From Paenibacillus caseinilyticus (lineage in GTDB: Bacteria; Bacillota; Bacilli; Paenibacillales; NBRC-103111), in contig NZ_JAQAGY010000015.1 in the NCBI RefSeq assembly GCF_027533645.1, positions 1 through 64,000 of the forward strand: DNA of 64,000 nt, given 5' to 3'. The notes below the pieces were generated by a model. It did not search any database, was not told the origin of the DNA, and saw only the letters and a list, made by a program, of their open reading frames with translations. Positions 16,671 to 31,600 of the stretch are shown here, in pieces; position 1 is the first letter of the stretch, and each line of letters opens with the position of its first letter. A program made the translations under genes and the position numbers.

Positions 16671-19600
16671 TCAGAATGCGAATTCGATATTGCCCATAAG
16701 ATCCGTACCGTCCCCGCCCGTGTCTGGAAGTGAAAGACGACGGAGCTCGGTCTCCGGGTGATCGGCGATCTGGCCTAGCAGATGCGTGTAGTCCTCGGCC
16801 ATCCGGCGTATGGTGCTTTTCTTGAAGAGACGGACCGCATAGCGGAAGCCTCCCTGAAGCCCGCCGGCCTCCTCAGTCATGAACAGCGTCAGATCCACCT
16901 TGGCGTCATGCGGCTGTCCTTCCGTCTCGTACGGGGCTACCTGCAGCTCTCCCGGTTCCGTTGCGCCCGTCTCCGTATTCTGGAGTACAAACATGGCATC
17001 GAACAATGGACTGCGGGAGCTGTCCCGTGCTATAGGAAGCCGCTCGATCAATTCCTCAAGCGGGTAATCTTGGTTCTGGAAGCTCTCCAGCGTGCTCCCC
17101 TTGATTTCTTCCAGATAGGCTAGGAAGGACTTGTCGGCTTGCGGAGCATACCGCAGCGCCAAGGTATTGACGAACATCCCGATCAAGCCCTCGACATCCG
17201 TATGGGTCCGCCCGGCAACCGGCGTACCGAGGATGAGATCATCCTGGCCGCTATATTTAGACAACAATACCGAGTAAGCGGCAGACAGCACCATGAACAG
17301 CGTGCTTCCGTGCTTGGCGGCAAGCTCCCCGATCCGCTGGGCAAGAGCAGACTCGATCTCGAACGCGTGATAGTCCCCTTCAAAACTGCGCACGGCAGGC
17401 CGCTCGTAATCAGTCGGAAGGTCGAGCACCGGCAGGCTGCCCCGGAAGGCATTCAGCCAGTAAGATTCCTGTGCCTGCAGACGTTCCTTGAATTCCGCGG
17501 AGTGCTGCCACACGGCGAAGTCCTTATACTGAATCCGCAGCGGAGGCAGATCCTCGCCGGCATAGAACCGGGCGAATTCCTCCTGCAGCAGCCCTGCGGA
17601 CGTGCCGTCCGAGATAATGTGATGCATATCGAGCATCAGGATATGGCGCTGCGGTCCGGTGCGGATGACTCCGGCCCGGAAGAGCGGCGGTTTCTCCAGC
17701 TCGAATCGGCGGATGAAGCCACGGACGATCTCGTCGGCTTCTGACTCGGCTGCCTCGACAAGGCTGACTTCGAAGTCCACCGACGGCAAGATCCGCTGCA
17801 CAGGCTCCCCGTTCACCATATGGAAGCCGGTACGGAGCGTCTCGTGCCGATCGATCAAGCGGCGGAAGGCTTCCCGGACGCGCTCGATATCAAGCGGTCC
17901 TTCGAGCAGGAGCACGCCCGGCACGTTATAACTGATCTCCGCCCCTTCGAGCTGGTGGGCCAAATACATGCGCCGCTGTGCCGAAGAAACCGGGTACACC
18001 TCTCTCTGCTCCGCCTGCGGAATCAGGCTGAGCCGCTTCTCGTCCATAGCCTCGATGGCCTCGGCGAGCTCCGCAACCGTCGGGTACCGGAACACGTCGC
18101 GCAGCGGCAGCTGCACATGCAGTTCCTTGTGCACCCGGCTGACGAGCACTGTGGCCCGCAGCGAGTGGCCGCCGATCTCGAAGAAATGGTCGCGGATGCC
18201 GACCTTGGCCAGGCCCAGCACCTCCTGCCAGATCTCCGCCAGCTTCGCTTCCACCGGCGTGCGCGGCGCTTCGTAAGCCGATCCCGCCCCCATCGAGCCT
18301 TCCGGCTCCGGCAGGCTCCGGCGGTCCACTTTGCCGTTCGGCGTCAGCGGCAGTTTATCCAGCTGTACAAAGTAAGACGGCATCATGTATCCAGGCAGAG
18401 CATGGGACAGAAGGCCTCTGATTTCCGTTACGCTGAGCTCGTGCTCCGCCACATAGTAAGCGCAGAGCAGCTTCTGCCCCGAGTCGTCGCTCCTTGCGAT
18501 CACGGCGGCTTCCTTCACTTCTACGAGCCTTGTAATCGCTCCTTCGACCTCGGAGAGCTCGATCCGGTAACCGCGGATCTTCACCTGCTCGTCGATGCGT
18601 CCCTTGTACTCCAGCGTGCCGTCCGGCAGCCAGCGTACCAGGTCGCCCGACCGGTAGCAGCGTTCGCCCTCGCGGAACGGACTCGCGAGGAACTTCTCGG
18701 CCGTAAGATCCGGCCGGTTCAAGTAGCCCCGGGCTACGCCGTCCCCGCCGACGATGAGCTCGCCCCAGACGCCTACCGGCTGCAGTCTCATTTTCTTGTC
18801 GACAACGTAAGCCGTCGAGTTGCTGATCGGCGCGCCGATCGGCACTGCCGTGATCTGCTCCCCTTCGATAGGGTGGGTAGTAGAGAACGTCGTGTTCTCC
18901 GTCGGCCCGTAGCCGTTCACGATGCGCAGGTGCGGATACTCCCTCAGCGCACGGTTGATATGCGGTATGGAGAGTACGTCCCCGCCGACGATCAGCGTGC
19001 CGAGGCCATCGAACAGCCCTCTCTCCTGCTGGGACAGCTGGTTGAACAGCGGCGCGGTGAGCCACATCGTATTGATGCCGTAGCCGCGGATCGCTTCTTT
19101 CAGCTTCTTCGCATCCAGAATGTCGTCTCCCGGTATGAGATACAGCTGTCCTCCGTTCAGGAGGGCCCCCCATACTTCGAAGGTGGAAGCGTCGAAGACC
19201 ACAGCACCGGTCTGCAGGATGCGCGTGTGTTCCCCAAGCTCGGCATAATTGGTGTTGTCGACGAGACGAACCACATTCTCGTGCCCGACCATTACGCCCT
19301 TCGGCTTGCCTGTCGTACCCGATGTATAGATGACATAAGCCAAATGGTCCGCGCCGGAGATCTCTTCGAGATTCGATCCGTCGCCGTGGTACACCGCTTC
19401 CTCATCCAGGGCAATCAAGCGGCAGCCGTATCCGGCAAGCTCTTGCATAGCGCTTGGCACAAGGAGCAGCTGCGCTCCCGAATCCTCCAGCATGTACCGG
19501 ATGCGGTCTTCCGGATATTCCGGATCGATCGGCACATAGGCCCCGCCCGCTTTGAGGATCGCGAGCATACTGACGACCATCCCGATCGAGCGCTCGGTCA

Positions 19601-22600
19601 TCAGACCGACGAGCGTGTCCGCTCCGACACCCGCTTCCCGCAGGGTACGGGCAAGCCGGTTCGCTTTGATATTGAGCTCCCCGTACGTCAGGAGCACATC
19701 GCCGTACACGGCAGCCGCCGCATCCGGCCTGCGAGCCGCCTGATCTTCGAACAAGGAGTGGATCGTCCGGCCCCGCGCATACTCCGCTGCCGTGGCGTTG
19801 AAGGCTTCGATAATCTCCGCCTCTTCTTCCGGTGTCGCGAGGGCAATCTCGCCGACGGTGATCTGCGGCCGGCCCGTAATTTGGGCGAGCACATGCTTCA
19901 GATGACCCATTAGGCGCTGCATGCCGGACTCGTCGAACACCCGAGGGTTATAGTCGAAGCGCACCATAAGCTCTTCGCCCGGCACCACTGTCAGAGTCAG
20001 ATCGTAGTTCGTCTGCTCGGCGATATCGACGTCCGCGATATCGAGCCCGCCTTCCTCGTCGCCGCCGGCCTGCTCCATCTTCGCGTCGACCGGGAAGTTC
20101 TCGAAGGCGATGAGGTGGTTGATCAGCTCCTGCTTCTGGGAGCTCCGCGCCTGAATTTCGTAGAGCGGGTAATAATCGTACCTCGCCGACTCGAGCGCCT
20201 TCGCCTGGAGATCTTCCAGGAGCGCGGAGAACGTCGTGTCCTCCCCGCAGGCCACCCGCACCGGAATCGTGTTGATGAACAGTCCGATCATCTCCTCGAT
20301 CCCCGGAATATCCGCGGGTCTTCCGGACACGACACTGCCGAAGACGACGTCGCCGGTTCCGTTGTATTTCTGGAGAAGAATACCCCACACCGCCTGCAGC
20401 AAGGTATTCAGCGTCGCCTGATGCCCCTTGGCCGTGCGGTTCATGGCCGCGGTCAGGCCGCGGTCCAGCTCGCAGAATACATGCGCCGGAGGCCAGGCCG
20501 CCTCTTCGGGCCCTGCAGGCTTCGCCTGCGGAAGCGCCGTCTGCTCTTCGTACCCCTCGAGGTACCGGGACCAGTAGGCCTCCGCCGCTTCCGCATCCTG
20601 CTTCTCCAGCCATTCGATATACCGGCTGTAAGAAGGAACGGTGGTACGCTCCGGCTGGCTGCCTGACGCATACGCGTCATAGGCTTCGAACAGCTCCTGC
20701 GTCAGCTGCGGGAGGCACCAGCCGTCCATCAGGATGTGATGGAAGCTCCAGAGCACGTGGCTCCGCTCGTCCGCCAGACGCAGCACCGTCACCCGCATCA
20801 GCGCATCCCGCTCGAGATCGAAGCCGAGGCGCTTGTCCTCCTGTACGAGCGAGCGGATGTATTCCTCCTGTGCCTCGCTTCCGAGGTGGCGGATATCTTC
20901 GCTCGCGAAGCCGATCGGCCGGCTGCGGTAGACGATCTGCAGCGGTTCGCCTTCCCCGCCGCTGTAGAAGTTCGTGCGCAGAATCGCATGGCGCGCGGCG
21001 AGTTCGTTCCAGCTTTGTGCGAAAATGACCGGATCCAGCATCCCGTTGACGTTAAACCGGGTTTGCTCGATATACGCCCCTGCATGGCGGTCCAGCGTAT
21101 TGTGGAACCACATGCCTTTTTGCATCGGAGTCAGCATGTAGATATTCTCGATGTCCCCGATCCCCCGGGTCGACTCCGTAATGCGGTCGAGTTCGCTGCT
21201 GCGAAGACCCCGGAACTGGATATCGCTTGGCGTCAGCTCCGACCGTTCTTGCGCTGCGCAGTGGGCGATGAGCTCCTGCAGGCTTTCCTTCAGCAGGGAG
21301 GCCACATGTTCGATGGTCTCTGCACGGTACTCCTTGCCGCTGTAGCTGATGTCGAGGGAGAGGCGGCCTTCCGCCACCATGCCGGTGATATCCAGCGCAT
21401 GGCTGCGTTCATGCAGCGGGCTTGCCTCCGCCCCGGCCGCATACGGCGAGATGCCGATCTCTCCCCCGTCCAGCTCCGCATCGAACTGGCCGAGATAGTT
21501 GAAGGAGATTTCGGGTTCCGCCCCGTGGAGCGCAAACGCATCGTTCTTCGACAAATAGCGGAGCAGTCCGTACCCGATGCCTTTGTTCGGAATGGCGCGC
21601 AGGTCCTCCTTCACCTTCTTGATCCGGGCGCCCAGGCTGCCTTCCGCTCCGGGATCGAGCAGAACCGGATACTTGCTCGTGAACCAGCCGACCGTACGCG
21701 TGATATCGATATCCTCCAGGATGTCTTCGCGCCCGTGTCCTTCGAGATTCACCAGGATGCGCGGCTGTCCGCTCCACTTCCCGATGGCTTCCGCCAGCGC
21801 CGTCAGCAGAATATCGTTCACCTCGGTGTTGTAGGCCCGGTGCACGCCCTTCAGGAGCTGTTCGGTCTCCACTTCGCTCAAGGTGAGCTGGACGGACCGG
21901 CTGTCGGTGCCCATCGAGCGCTGCGCTTCCACATCCCGCGGCAGCTTAGCCACTGCCGTCTGCTCTACTGCCTGCCAGTACGCCGCTTCGCTGTCCAGCA
22001 CGCCGCTCTGCGCATAGGCAGCCAGCGCTTCGGTCCAGCTCCGGTAGGCGTCGGTCTTGAGCGGGAAGGAGATCTCTTGCCCGCTCACCGCCTGCCCATA
22101 GCCCGAGGCGACATCCTCCAGGAGAATGCGCCACGATACGCCGTCTACTACGCCGTGATGGACGGCCAGCAGCAGATGGTCCCCGTCGTCGCAGCGGAAC
22201 AATCCCGCTCTGAGGAGCGGCCCCTCTTCGAGGTCCATGCTCCGCTGGATTTCGTCCGCTCTGGCTTCGAGGGCCATGGCGTACTCCGCTTGGCCGCGGT
22301 AATCCGCGATCTCCAGGCTGTACAGCGGACCCTCGCCGATGGCGCGGTTCCATGCTGTATACCCTGTGCCGCTGCGGCGGAAGACCATCCGCAGCGCGTC
22401 ATGGTGCTCGGCCAGCCTGCCGAGCACGCTGCGGACAGCCGCCTCATCGAACCCGTCCGGCCGGTGAAGCATGACGGACTGGTTGAAGTGATGCAGCTCT
22501 TCCCACTCTTGGCCGAAGAACCAGGCCTGGATCGGAGCCAGCAGCGTGTCTCCCTCTACCGCCCTCTGATCGGCAATCCGCGAGGCGGACTGCAGGTGCG

Positions 22601-25600
22601 GCGCGAGGGCGCCGAGCGTCGGATATTTGAAGAGATCCTTGATCTCAAGCCGGTAACCGGCCGCATGCAGCCTCGACGACACTTGAATCGACTTGATCGA
22701 GTCGCCGCCCAGATTGAAGAAGTGATCGTGGAGCCCGATCCGTGCAATGCCCAGCACCGACTGCCAGACGGCGGCGAGCGCCTTCTCCGCTTCGGTGCGC
22801 GGTGCGGCATACTCCCCGTCCGTCAGCATGTGGCCTTCCGGAGCCGGCAGCGCCTTGCGATCGATCTTGCCGTTCGGCGTCAGCGGCATGCTCTCCAGCC
22901 GGACGAAGTAGGCAGGGATCATGTAGCCCGGCAGCTGCCCCGACAGCGTGCTTCTCAGCTCGCCGGCCGACAGCTCCCCTTCGGCCACGAAATACGCGGC
23001 AAGCTGCTTCTGGCCCCCTGCGTCCTCGCGGGCGATGACAATCGCCTCCTGAACGGCCGGGATGCGCAGCAGCTGCTCTTCCACCTCGCCTAGCTCGATC
23101 CGGTAGCCGCGGATTTTGACCTGGTGGTCGATCCGTCCGAGATACTCGATGCTGCCGTCCGGCAGCCAGCGGGCCAGATCGCCCGTACGGTACATGCGGC
23201 TGCCTGGCTCGAACGGATTGTCCACGAACTTCTCGGCAGTGAGGTCCGGCCGGTTGAGATACCCCCGTGCGAGACCCACCCCTGCGGCGCACAGCTCGCC
23301 CGCTACACCGACCGGCAGCAGATTCAGATTCGCATCCACGATGTAGATCCGGTGATTCTGGATCGGACGGCCGATCGGCACCGACTTCCCGCCGAATCCG
23401 TCCGTGGCGGCGCTCCAGATCGTCGTGCAGATTGAATCCTCCGTCGGGCCGTAGGCGTTGTAGTACATCACGCTGTCTTTCCACTGGTGGACGAGCTCGA
23501 CAGATGCGGCGGAGCCCGCCGTCACGAGCTTCTTCAGGCTCGTCATCCGGGACGGCTGCAGGTAAGCCGCATAGTTCGGCGGCAGGATCGCCGCGGTGAT
23601 GCGGTTGTCGTTCATGAACTTTTCAAAGAGCACGTAATCGAGGACCGTATCCGCATTCGGAATGTACAAGGCGGCGCCGACGAACAGCGCATGGAAGATC
23701 TCCGAGCTCGAAGCATCGAACGAGAAGCTGGCGAACTGCAGCATCCGGTCTTCGCTGCCGAGCTGCATCGTCTCCTCGACCATCACCTTGAAGCTTAACA
23801 GCCCGCGGTGTTCCACCATGACGCCCTTAGGCTTGCCCGTCGTCCCCGATGTGTAGATGATGTAAGCCAGATCGTTCGGACCGCTGACCGTCTCCGGATT
23901 CGAGACCGCCTCGGCATAAGCCTCTTCGTTGTCGATCGCCAGAAGCGTGCCGCCGAACGTGACCCCTCCGGCCAAATGGGACTGTACGAGCAGCAGGCGG
24001 GCGCCGGAGTCTTCGAGCATATAGGCGATCCTCTCCTGCGGGTACGCCGGGTCGATCGGCACATAAGCGCCGCCGGCCTTCATAATGGCGAAGATGCCGA
24101 CGATCATCTCCAGCGAGCGGCCGACCATGAGGCCCACCGGCTCATCGGTGCGCACCCCTTGGCTTCGCAGCGTGTGCGCCAGCCGGTTCGCCCTCTCGTT
24201 CAGCTCGCGGTACGTCAGAGACGCGCCCTCATACACGACTGCCGTATGATCCGGTGTCCGTGCGGCCTGATCTTCGAACAAGCCGTGAATCGTCTGGTTC
24301 TGCTCGAAATCGGCCTCCGTAGCGTTGAAGGCGAAGCGGATGCGCTCTTCCTCCTCCGCTGACAGCATATCGAGCGCAGCCAGCGGCTGATCCGGCGCCT
24401 TAGCGGCGGCGGCAAGAAGCTGGCTGTAATGCCCGGCCATCCGGTTCACGGTGTCCTCTTTATACAAGGACGTCGCATATTCCAGATAGCACTCCAGCCC
24501 TTCCTCCGTCTCCGTCACATCCAGCACCAGGTCGAACCTCGCAACCGCACTCTCGCTCGGATAAGGAGCCATCGTCACCTCGCCGAGTTCGAGCTCCCTG
24601 CTCTCCGTATTCTGAAGCACGAACATCGTATCGAAGAGCGGATGACGGCTGAGATCACGGCCTGCGTGCAGCTTCTCCGTCAGCTCCTCGAACGGGTACG
24701 CTTGATGCTCGTAAGCTCCGAGCATCGTTTCGCGGATTTCGTCCAGGAATGCGCGGAACGTCTTGCCGGCCGCCGGATAGCTGCGGATCGCCAGCGTATT
24801 CACGAACATGCCGATGAGTCCCTGCAGGTCTTCGTGCGTCCGGCCTGCGCTCGGCGTACCGACCACCAGGTCTTCCTGGCCGGTGTACTTCTGGAGCATC
24901 GTCTTGTAGGCCGCGAGCAGCACCATGTACAAGGTTGCGCCCTGCTCGGCCGCCAAGCGCTGCAGCTTCGCCGCCGTTTCCGCAGGAATGCGGAACGGAT
25001 GGCGTGCGCCGCCGAACTTCTGCTGAGGCGGCCGCGGGTAATCCAGCGGCATCTCCAGCACCGGCAGTTCGCCGTGGAACATGTCGAGCCAGAAGGCTTC
25101 CTGGCTGCGGCGTGCTTCCAGCTGGGTGCCGGACTGCTGCCATACGGCATAATCCTTGTACTGGATGCGCAGCGCAGGCAGCTCTTCGCCGCTGTACAGG
25201 GCGACGAACTCTTCCAAGAGCAGCTCGGTCGACACCCCGTCGGAGACGATATGGTGCATGTCGAACATCAGGATGTGGCGTTCCTCCGCAAGGCGGATCA
25301 GTCCGACCCTCAGCAGCGGCGGCTTCGCCAGATCGAATGTGCGCACGAACGCCTCCACGGCGGCAGCCGCTTCCTCTTCGCCGCACTCCAGATACTCCAC
25401 CGCAAATTCCACCTGAGGCAGAATCTGCTGCACCGGCTCGCCGTCCACCAGCATGAAGCTTGTGCGCAGCGTCTCATGTCTTGCGATCACGCCGCGGAAT
25501 GCTTCCTCGAACCGGGCGCGGTCCAAGGTTCCGTGCACGACCATCGTGCCCGGCATGTTGTAGTTCTGCTCCGCTCCTTCGAGCTGCTGCAGAATGTACA

Positions 25601-28600
25601 GACGCTTCTGTGCGGAGGACAGCGGATAATACTCGCTGGCCGCTGCCTTCGGAATGTCCACGAATTCACGCTTCTCCATGCCTTCGATCAGGCGCGCCAT
25701 CGCTTCCACCGTCGAGCAGCGGAACACCTCGCGCAGCGGCAGCTCGGCTCCGAGCTCCTTGTACACCCGGCTGGCCAGCGTCGTCGCCCGCAGCGAGTGT
25801 CCGCCGCGCTCGAAGAAGTTGTCCTTGACGCCGATGCGCTCCGCGCCCAGCACTTCTTCCCACACCCGCACCAGCTTCGCTTCGAGCTCCGTACGCGGCG
25901 CCACATACTCGGCGCCCGCTGCGGCCGCTCCCTGCGGCGCCGGCAGCGCCTTGCGGTCGATCTTCCCGTTCGGCGTCAGCGGCAGCTTCGCCAGCTCCAC
26001 GAAGTATGACGGGATCATATAGCCCGGCAGCGTCTGCGACAGCTTGTCGCGCAGCTCCGCCGCGCTCACCCCTTCGCCGCCGGCCGTGCCGGCTTCCGGC
26101 ACATAGTACGCGCACAGCGCTTTGTTCCCGCTGCCGTCGTCGATGACGGCCACGACCGTCTCCTTCACGCCTCCCGCCTGCAGGAGCAGCGATTCGATCT
26201 CGCCGGTCTCGATCCGGTAGCCGCGGATCTTCGCCTGGTGGTCGATCCGGCCGATGAAGTCCACCTGGCCGTCTGCCGTCCAGCGCGCCAGGTCGCCGGT
26301 GCGGTACAGCTTCTCGCCCGGGGCGAACGGGCTGTCGACGAATTTCTCCGCCGTCAGGTCCTCCCGGTTCCAGTAGCCCCGCGCCACCCCGGCTCCGCCG
26401 ATGCACAGCTCGCCGAGCACGCCGACCGGCACCGGGTTCAGGTACGCATCCACGATATAGAAGGCGGCATTGAGGTACGCCCGGCCGATCGGCACATTGC
26501 CCGAAGCCGGCAGGACAGCCAGCGGCTCGTCGTAGAAGCTCGAGTCGATCGCCGCTTCCGTCACGCCATAGGCGTTGATGATCCGCATCTGCGAGCCGAA
26601 CCGCTCCTGGAGCGTCCGGTAGTCGGAGACGCTGCAGCTGTCCGAGCTCGTGATGAGCAGCTCCATCGAGTGGAGCGTCAGCCCCTCTTCATGCACATAT
26701 TCCATGAACGGCACGATGAGCGCCGGCGTCGATTCGAATACCGTAATCTCCCGCTCCGTGATCCAGTGATGCAGACGCGCCGGGTCGATCCGGTCGTCTT
26801 TGGGGCAGATGAACATGAGTCCGCCGTTGTACAGCGTCCGGGCGATGTCCCCGACGAATACGTCGAAGGAAAAGCTTGCCAGCTGCAGCAGCCGTACCGG
26901 GAACCGGTCCAGCCGGTACTCCCTGCGGTAGCCGTCCGCCGTGTTCACGAGGCTGCGGTGCTCGATCATGACGCCCTTCGGCCGTCCGGTCGTGCCCGAC
27001 GTGTAGATCACGTAGGCCAGATCGCTTGCTGCGGCCAGCGGCGTCAGGTTGGACGCGTCCCCTTCGTACAGGGAGGCGTCATCCAGGCACAGCACCGTGC
27101 GCAGCGTGCCGCCCGCTTCGCCTTGCGCCGCCGAATCCGGCTGCTGCGCCAGCTCCAGCAGGTGCGACTGCGTCAGGAGCACGGAAGCTTCGCTGTCCTC
27201 CAGCATGAGGCGGATGCGCTCCGCCGGATAGTCCGGGTCGATCGGCACGTAGGCACCGCCGGCCTTCCATACGGCCAGCGCGGCGACGACCAGATCCACG
27301 GACCGGTCGGCCAGGATGCCGACGAGACGGTCCGGCGCTACGCCTGCACTGCGCAGCCTGCGCGCCAGCACGTTCGCGCGCTCGTTCAGCTCGCGATACG
27401 ACAGCTCGCTGCCCGGGTAGGCGACGGCCGCCGCTTCCGGCGTGCGCGCCGCCTGCTCCTCGAACAGCTCGTGGAACGGACGGTGCAGAGGCGCTGTCAG
27501 GCTATTCGCTGCCGGCGGGTTGAATCCATGCAGAATCTCTTCCTTCTCGCCTGCTGTCAGCATGCCGAGCGAGGCGATCTTCGCGTCCGGCTGGTGTGCG
27601 ATCGAGCGAAGCAGCTCGGCATAATGGCCGGCGAACCGCTGCATCGTCTCCCGCTTGAAGAGGGCCGTCGCATATTCGACGCTGTATTCCAGGCCTTCGG
27701 CACCCTCCGAGATGTCAATGCTGACGTCGAATTTGGCCGCCTTTTGCTCGCCCTCATAGGAAGTCAAAGCGAGACCGGCCAGTTCGAACTCCTTGTTCTC
27801 CGTGTTGTGCAGGGTGAACATCGTATCGAACAGCGGATTGCGGCTGAGATCTCTGGCTACATTCAGGGAGTCAACAAGCTCTTCGAACGGATAATTCTGG
27901 TGTTCGTAAGCGCCCAGCAGCGTTGCCTTGATCTCCTCGAGGTAGGACAGGAACGTCTTCTCCGCCAGCGGATAACTGCGGACCGCCAGCGTATTGACGA
28001 ACATGCCGATAACCCCCTGCAGGTCCGCATGGGTGCGTCCTGCGATCGGCGTGCCGACCACGAGGTCTTCCTGGCCGGTGTATTTGTGGAGAAGCACTTT
28101 GTAGGCGGCAAGCAGTACCATGTAAAGGGTTGCGCCGTTCTCCGCCGCAATACGGTTCAGCAGCTCGGTCTCTTGGCGGGAAACCGAGAACTCGAGCGTC
28201 TGCCCCTCATAGCTCTGGACCGCCGGACGCGGATAGTCCGCCGGCAGCTCGAGCACGGGCAGTTCGCCGCGGAATTGGTCCAGCCAATAAGCCGCATCGC
28301 CCGCGAGACGCTCTCGCTGCGCAGCGGATCCCTGCCATACGGCATAATCCTTGTATTGGATACGCAGCGGAGGAAGCGATTCGCCCGCATAGAGACTCAC
28401 GAATTCTTCGACGAAGATATCCATGGATACCCCGTCGGAGATGATATGGTGCATGTCAAAGAGCAGGATATGGCGGTCATCGCCGAGTTCCACTAAGCCG
28501 ACGCGGAGCAGCGGAGGCTGTTCGAGCTCGAAGGTGCGTACGAATCTCTCGAGCACGGAAGCCGCTTCGCTCTCGTCCGCCCTGCCGTACTCCACCGCAA

Positions 28601-31600
28601 AGTCCACTTCGGCGTGTACGCGCTGCACCGGCTCGCCGGCAGCCATCTCGAAGCCGGTCCGCAGGGAGTCGTGTCTTGCGATAAGCGCACGCATCGCGCC
28701 TTCGAAGCGCTCCTTGTCGAGGCGGCCTTCGACCAGCAGGGCGCCCGGCATATTGTAGCTGAGCTCCGCGCCTTCCAGCTGGTGCAGGATATAGAGCCGC
28801 TTCTGCGCCGAGGATACCGGATAGACATCCAGCTGCGGAGCTGCAGGAATGGCGCTGTAGGCCTCCTCCTCCAACTGTCCGATCCGCTGGGCCAGCTCCG
28901 CCAGCGTCGGATACGCGAAGACGTCCTTGAGCGGCAGCGTCACATTCAGCTCCCGTCCGACCCGGCTCGCCAGAGCCGTGACCCGAAGGGAATGCCCGCC
29001 GAGTTCGAAGAAATGGTCGGTTGCGCCGACCTTCCCGGTCCCGAGCACATCCTGCCAGATCTCGGCCAGCTTCGCCTCCAGCGGCGTACGGGGTTCCACG
29101 TAGCTCGCCCCTGTCAGCATGCCGCCCTGCGGCGCCGGCAGCGCTTTGCGGTCGATCTTGCCGTTCGGCGTCAGCGGCATCTGCTCCAGCTGCACGAAGT
29201 GCGACGGGATCATATAGCCCGGCAGCTCGGAGGCCAGAGCGGTGCGCAGCTCCAGAATTGTCAGCTCGCGGACGGCGGTGTAGTAAGCGCAGAGCTGCTT
29301 CTGCCCCGCCTCGTCGTCCCGGGCGGTGACGGCCGCTTCCAGCACGCCTTCCACCTTGCCGAGCTGCGTCTCGACTTCGCCAAGCTCAATGCGGTAGCCG
29401 CGGATCTTCACCTGGTCGTCGATCCGGCCCAGGTATTCGATCGTGCCGTCCGGCATCCAGCGGACGAGGTCACCGGTGCGGTACATGCGCTCGCCCGGAT
29501 AGAGCGGATCCGCCACGAACTTCTCGTCCGTGAGCTCCGGCCGGTTGAGGTAGCCTCTCGCCAGGCCTACGCCGGCGATGCACAGTTCCCCGGCCACGCC
29601 GACGGGCTGCAGCTTCAGGCCTGCGTCCATCACATAGATCCGGTGGTTGGCCAGCGGCCGGCCGATCGGAACGGTCTTCAGCCCGGAGAGATCCTCCGGC
29701 GCCTTCCAGACCGAAGTGACGATAGAAGCCTCCGTCGGTCCGTACGCGTTGAAATACGCCACATGCTTCTTCCACTGCTCGACGGTATCCAGGGAAGCCG
29801 CCGATCCGCCCGTAATCAGGGTGCGGAAGCCCGGCATGTTCTCCGGATTCAGGTAGGCCGCGTACGTCGGCGGCAGAATCGCCGCCGTGATGCCGTGCTC
29901 GGCCATGAAGCGCTCGAACAGGCGGTAATCCAGAATCGTGTCAGCCGTCGGGATGTAGAGCGCAGCCCCGAAGAACAACGCCTTGTAGATCTCCCAGCAC
30001 GACGCGTCGAACGAGAAGCTCGCGAACTGTACGATCCGGTCGTTCTCCGTGATGCCGAGCGTGTCGCGGAACATCAGCTTCAGCGAGACCAGACCGTGAT
30101 GCTCGACCATGACGCCTTTCGGCTTGCCGGTCGTGCCTGACGTGTAGATCACGTAGGCCAGGTGATCCGGTCCGGCCGCAGGCTCCAGGCTCGAGCCGTC
30201 GGCGTGGTAGGCCTCCTCTTCGTCCAGCGCGATGAAGGCGCCGCCGAATGGCACGCGCTCCTGCAGACGGCGCTGCGACAGAAGGACGGAAGCACCCGAA
30301 TCCTCGAGCATATACCGTACGCGCTCTTGCGGATACTGCGGATCGATCGGCACATAAGCGCCGCCGGCCTTCAGGATGCCGAGCAGACCGACGATCATCT
30401 CGGCGGACCGCTCCGTCATGAGACCGACGATGGCGTCCGGCTGCACGCCCTGCCCGCGCAGGGTGCGCGCCAGCCGGTTCGCCCGCTCGTTGAGCTCGCC
30501 GTAGGTCAGCGTCTGCCCTTCGAACACGACCGCCACCGCTTCCGGACGGCGGGCCGCCTGCTCTTCGAACAGGCCATGAATCGTCTGCTCGGTCGGGTAC
30601 TCCGCAGCCGTGTCGTTGAAGACGCCGAGAATCTCGGCTCTCTCTTCCGCCGTAGCCAGCTCCAATGCGCCAATCGGCGTCTCTGGCTTCGCAGCCGCCT
30701 GTTCCAGCACTTGGCGCAGATGTCCGAGCATCCGCTTCATGCCCTCGCGGCCGAATACCGCCGCGTTGTAATCGAAGCGGACCGCCAGCTCCTCGCCCGG
30801 CATGACCGTCAGCGTGAAGTCGTAGTTCGTGTGCTCCTGAATCTCGACGTCCGCGATTCGGAGGCTGCCGGCCGCATCGCCGGACCGCTCCATCTCCTCG
30901 TCCACCGGGAAGTTCTCGAAGGCCAGCACATGCTGGATCAGTTCCTGCTTCTGCGCAGTTGCCGCCTGAATCTCGTAGAGCGGGTAATAGTCGAACCGTG
31001 CGGATTCGAGCGCTGCTTCCTGCAGCCTGCCGAGCAGCTCCGCGAACGACTCTTCCCCAGCGCAGGCCACGCGGACTGGAATCGTATTGATGAACAGACC
31101 GATCATCGCCTCGATGCCTTCGATCTCCGCCGGACGGCCCGAGACGACGCTGCCGAACACGACGTCTTCCGTGCCGTTGTACTTCTGGAGAAGCACGCCC
31201 CAGGCAGCCTGTACGAGCGTGTTCACCGTCACCTGGCACCGCTTGGCGGTACGCTGCATGAGATCGCTGAGCCCCCGGTCCAGCGTAACGAGCAGATGCT
31301 CCGCCTCGTATGCGGCACCCGGCTTCGCGGTTCCCTTCAGCGGGAGCAGGGTCTGGTTGTCATAGCCGGCCATGTAGCCCTTCCAATAGGCGCCGGCCGC
31401 TTCCCGGTCCTGCCGCTCCAGCCATCCGATATAATCGCCGTACGCAGCCGATGTTTCCTTAAGCGCCGAGCCTCCGCCGGCATACGCTTCATAAGCTTCA
31501 AGAAGCTCCTGCGTCAGCTGCGGAAGGCACCATCCGTCCATGAGGATGTGGTGGAAGCTCCACAACACCTCGTGGCGGTCTTCCGCCGTCCGCAGCACTT

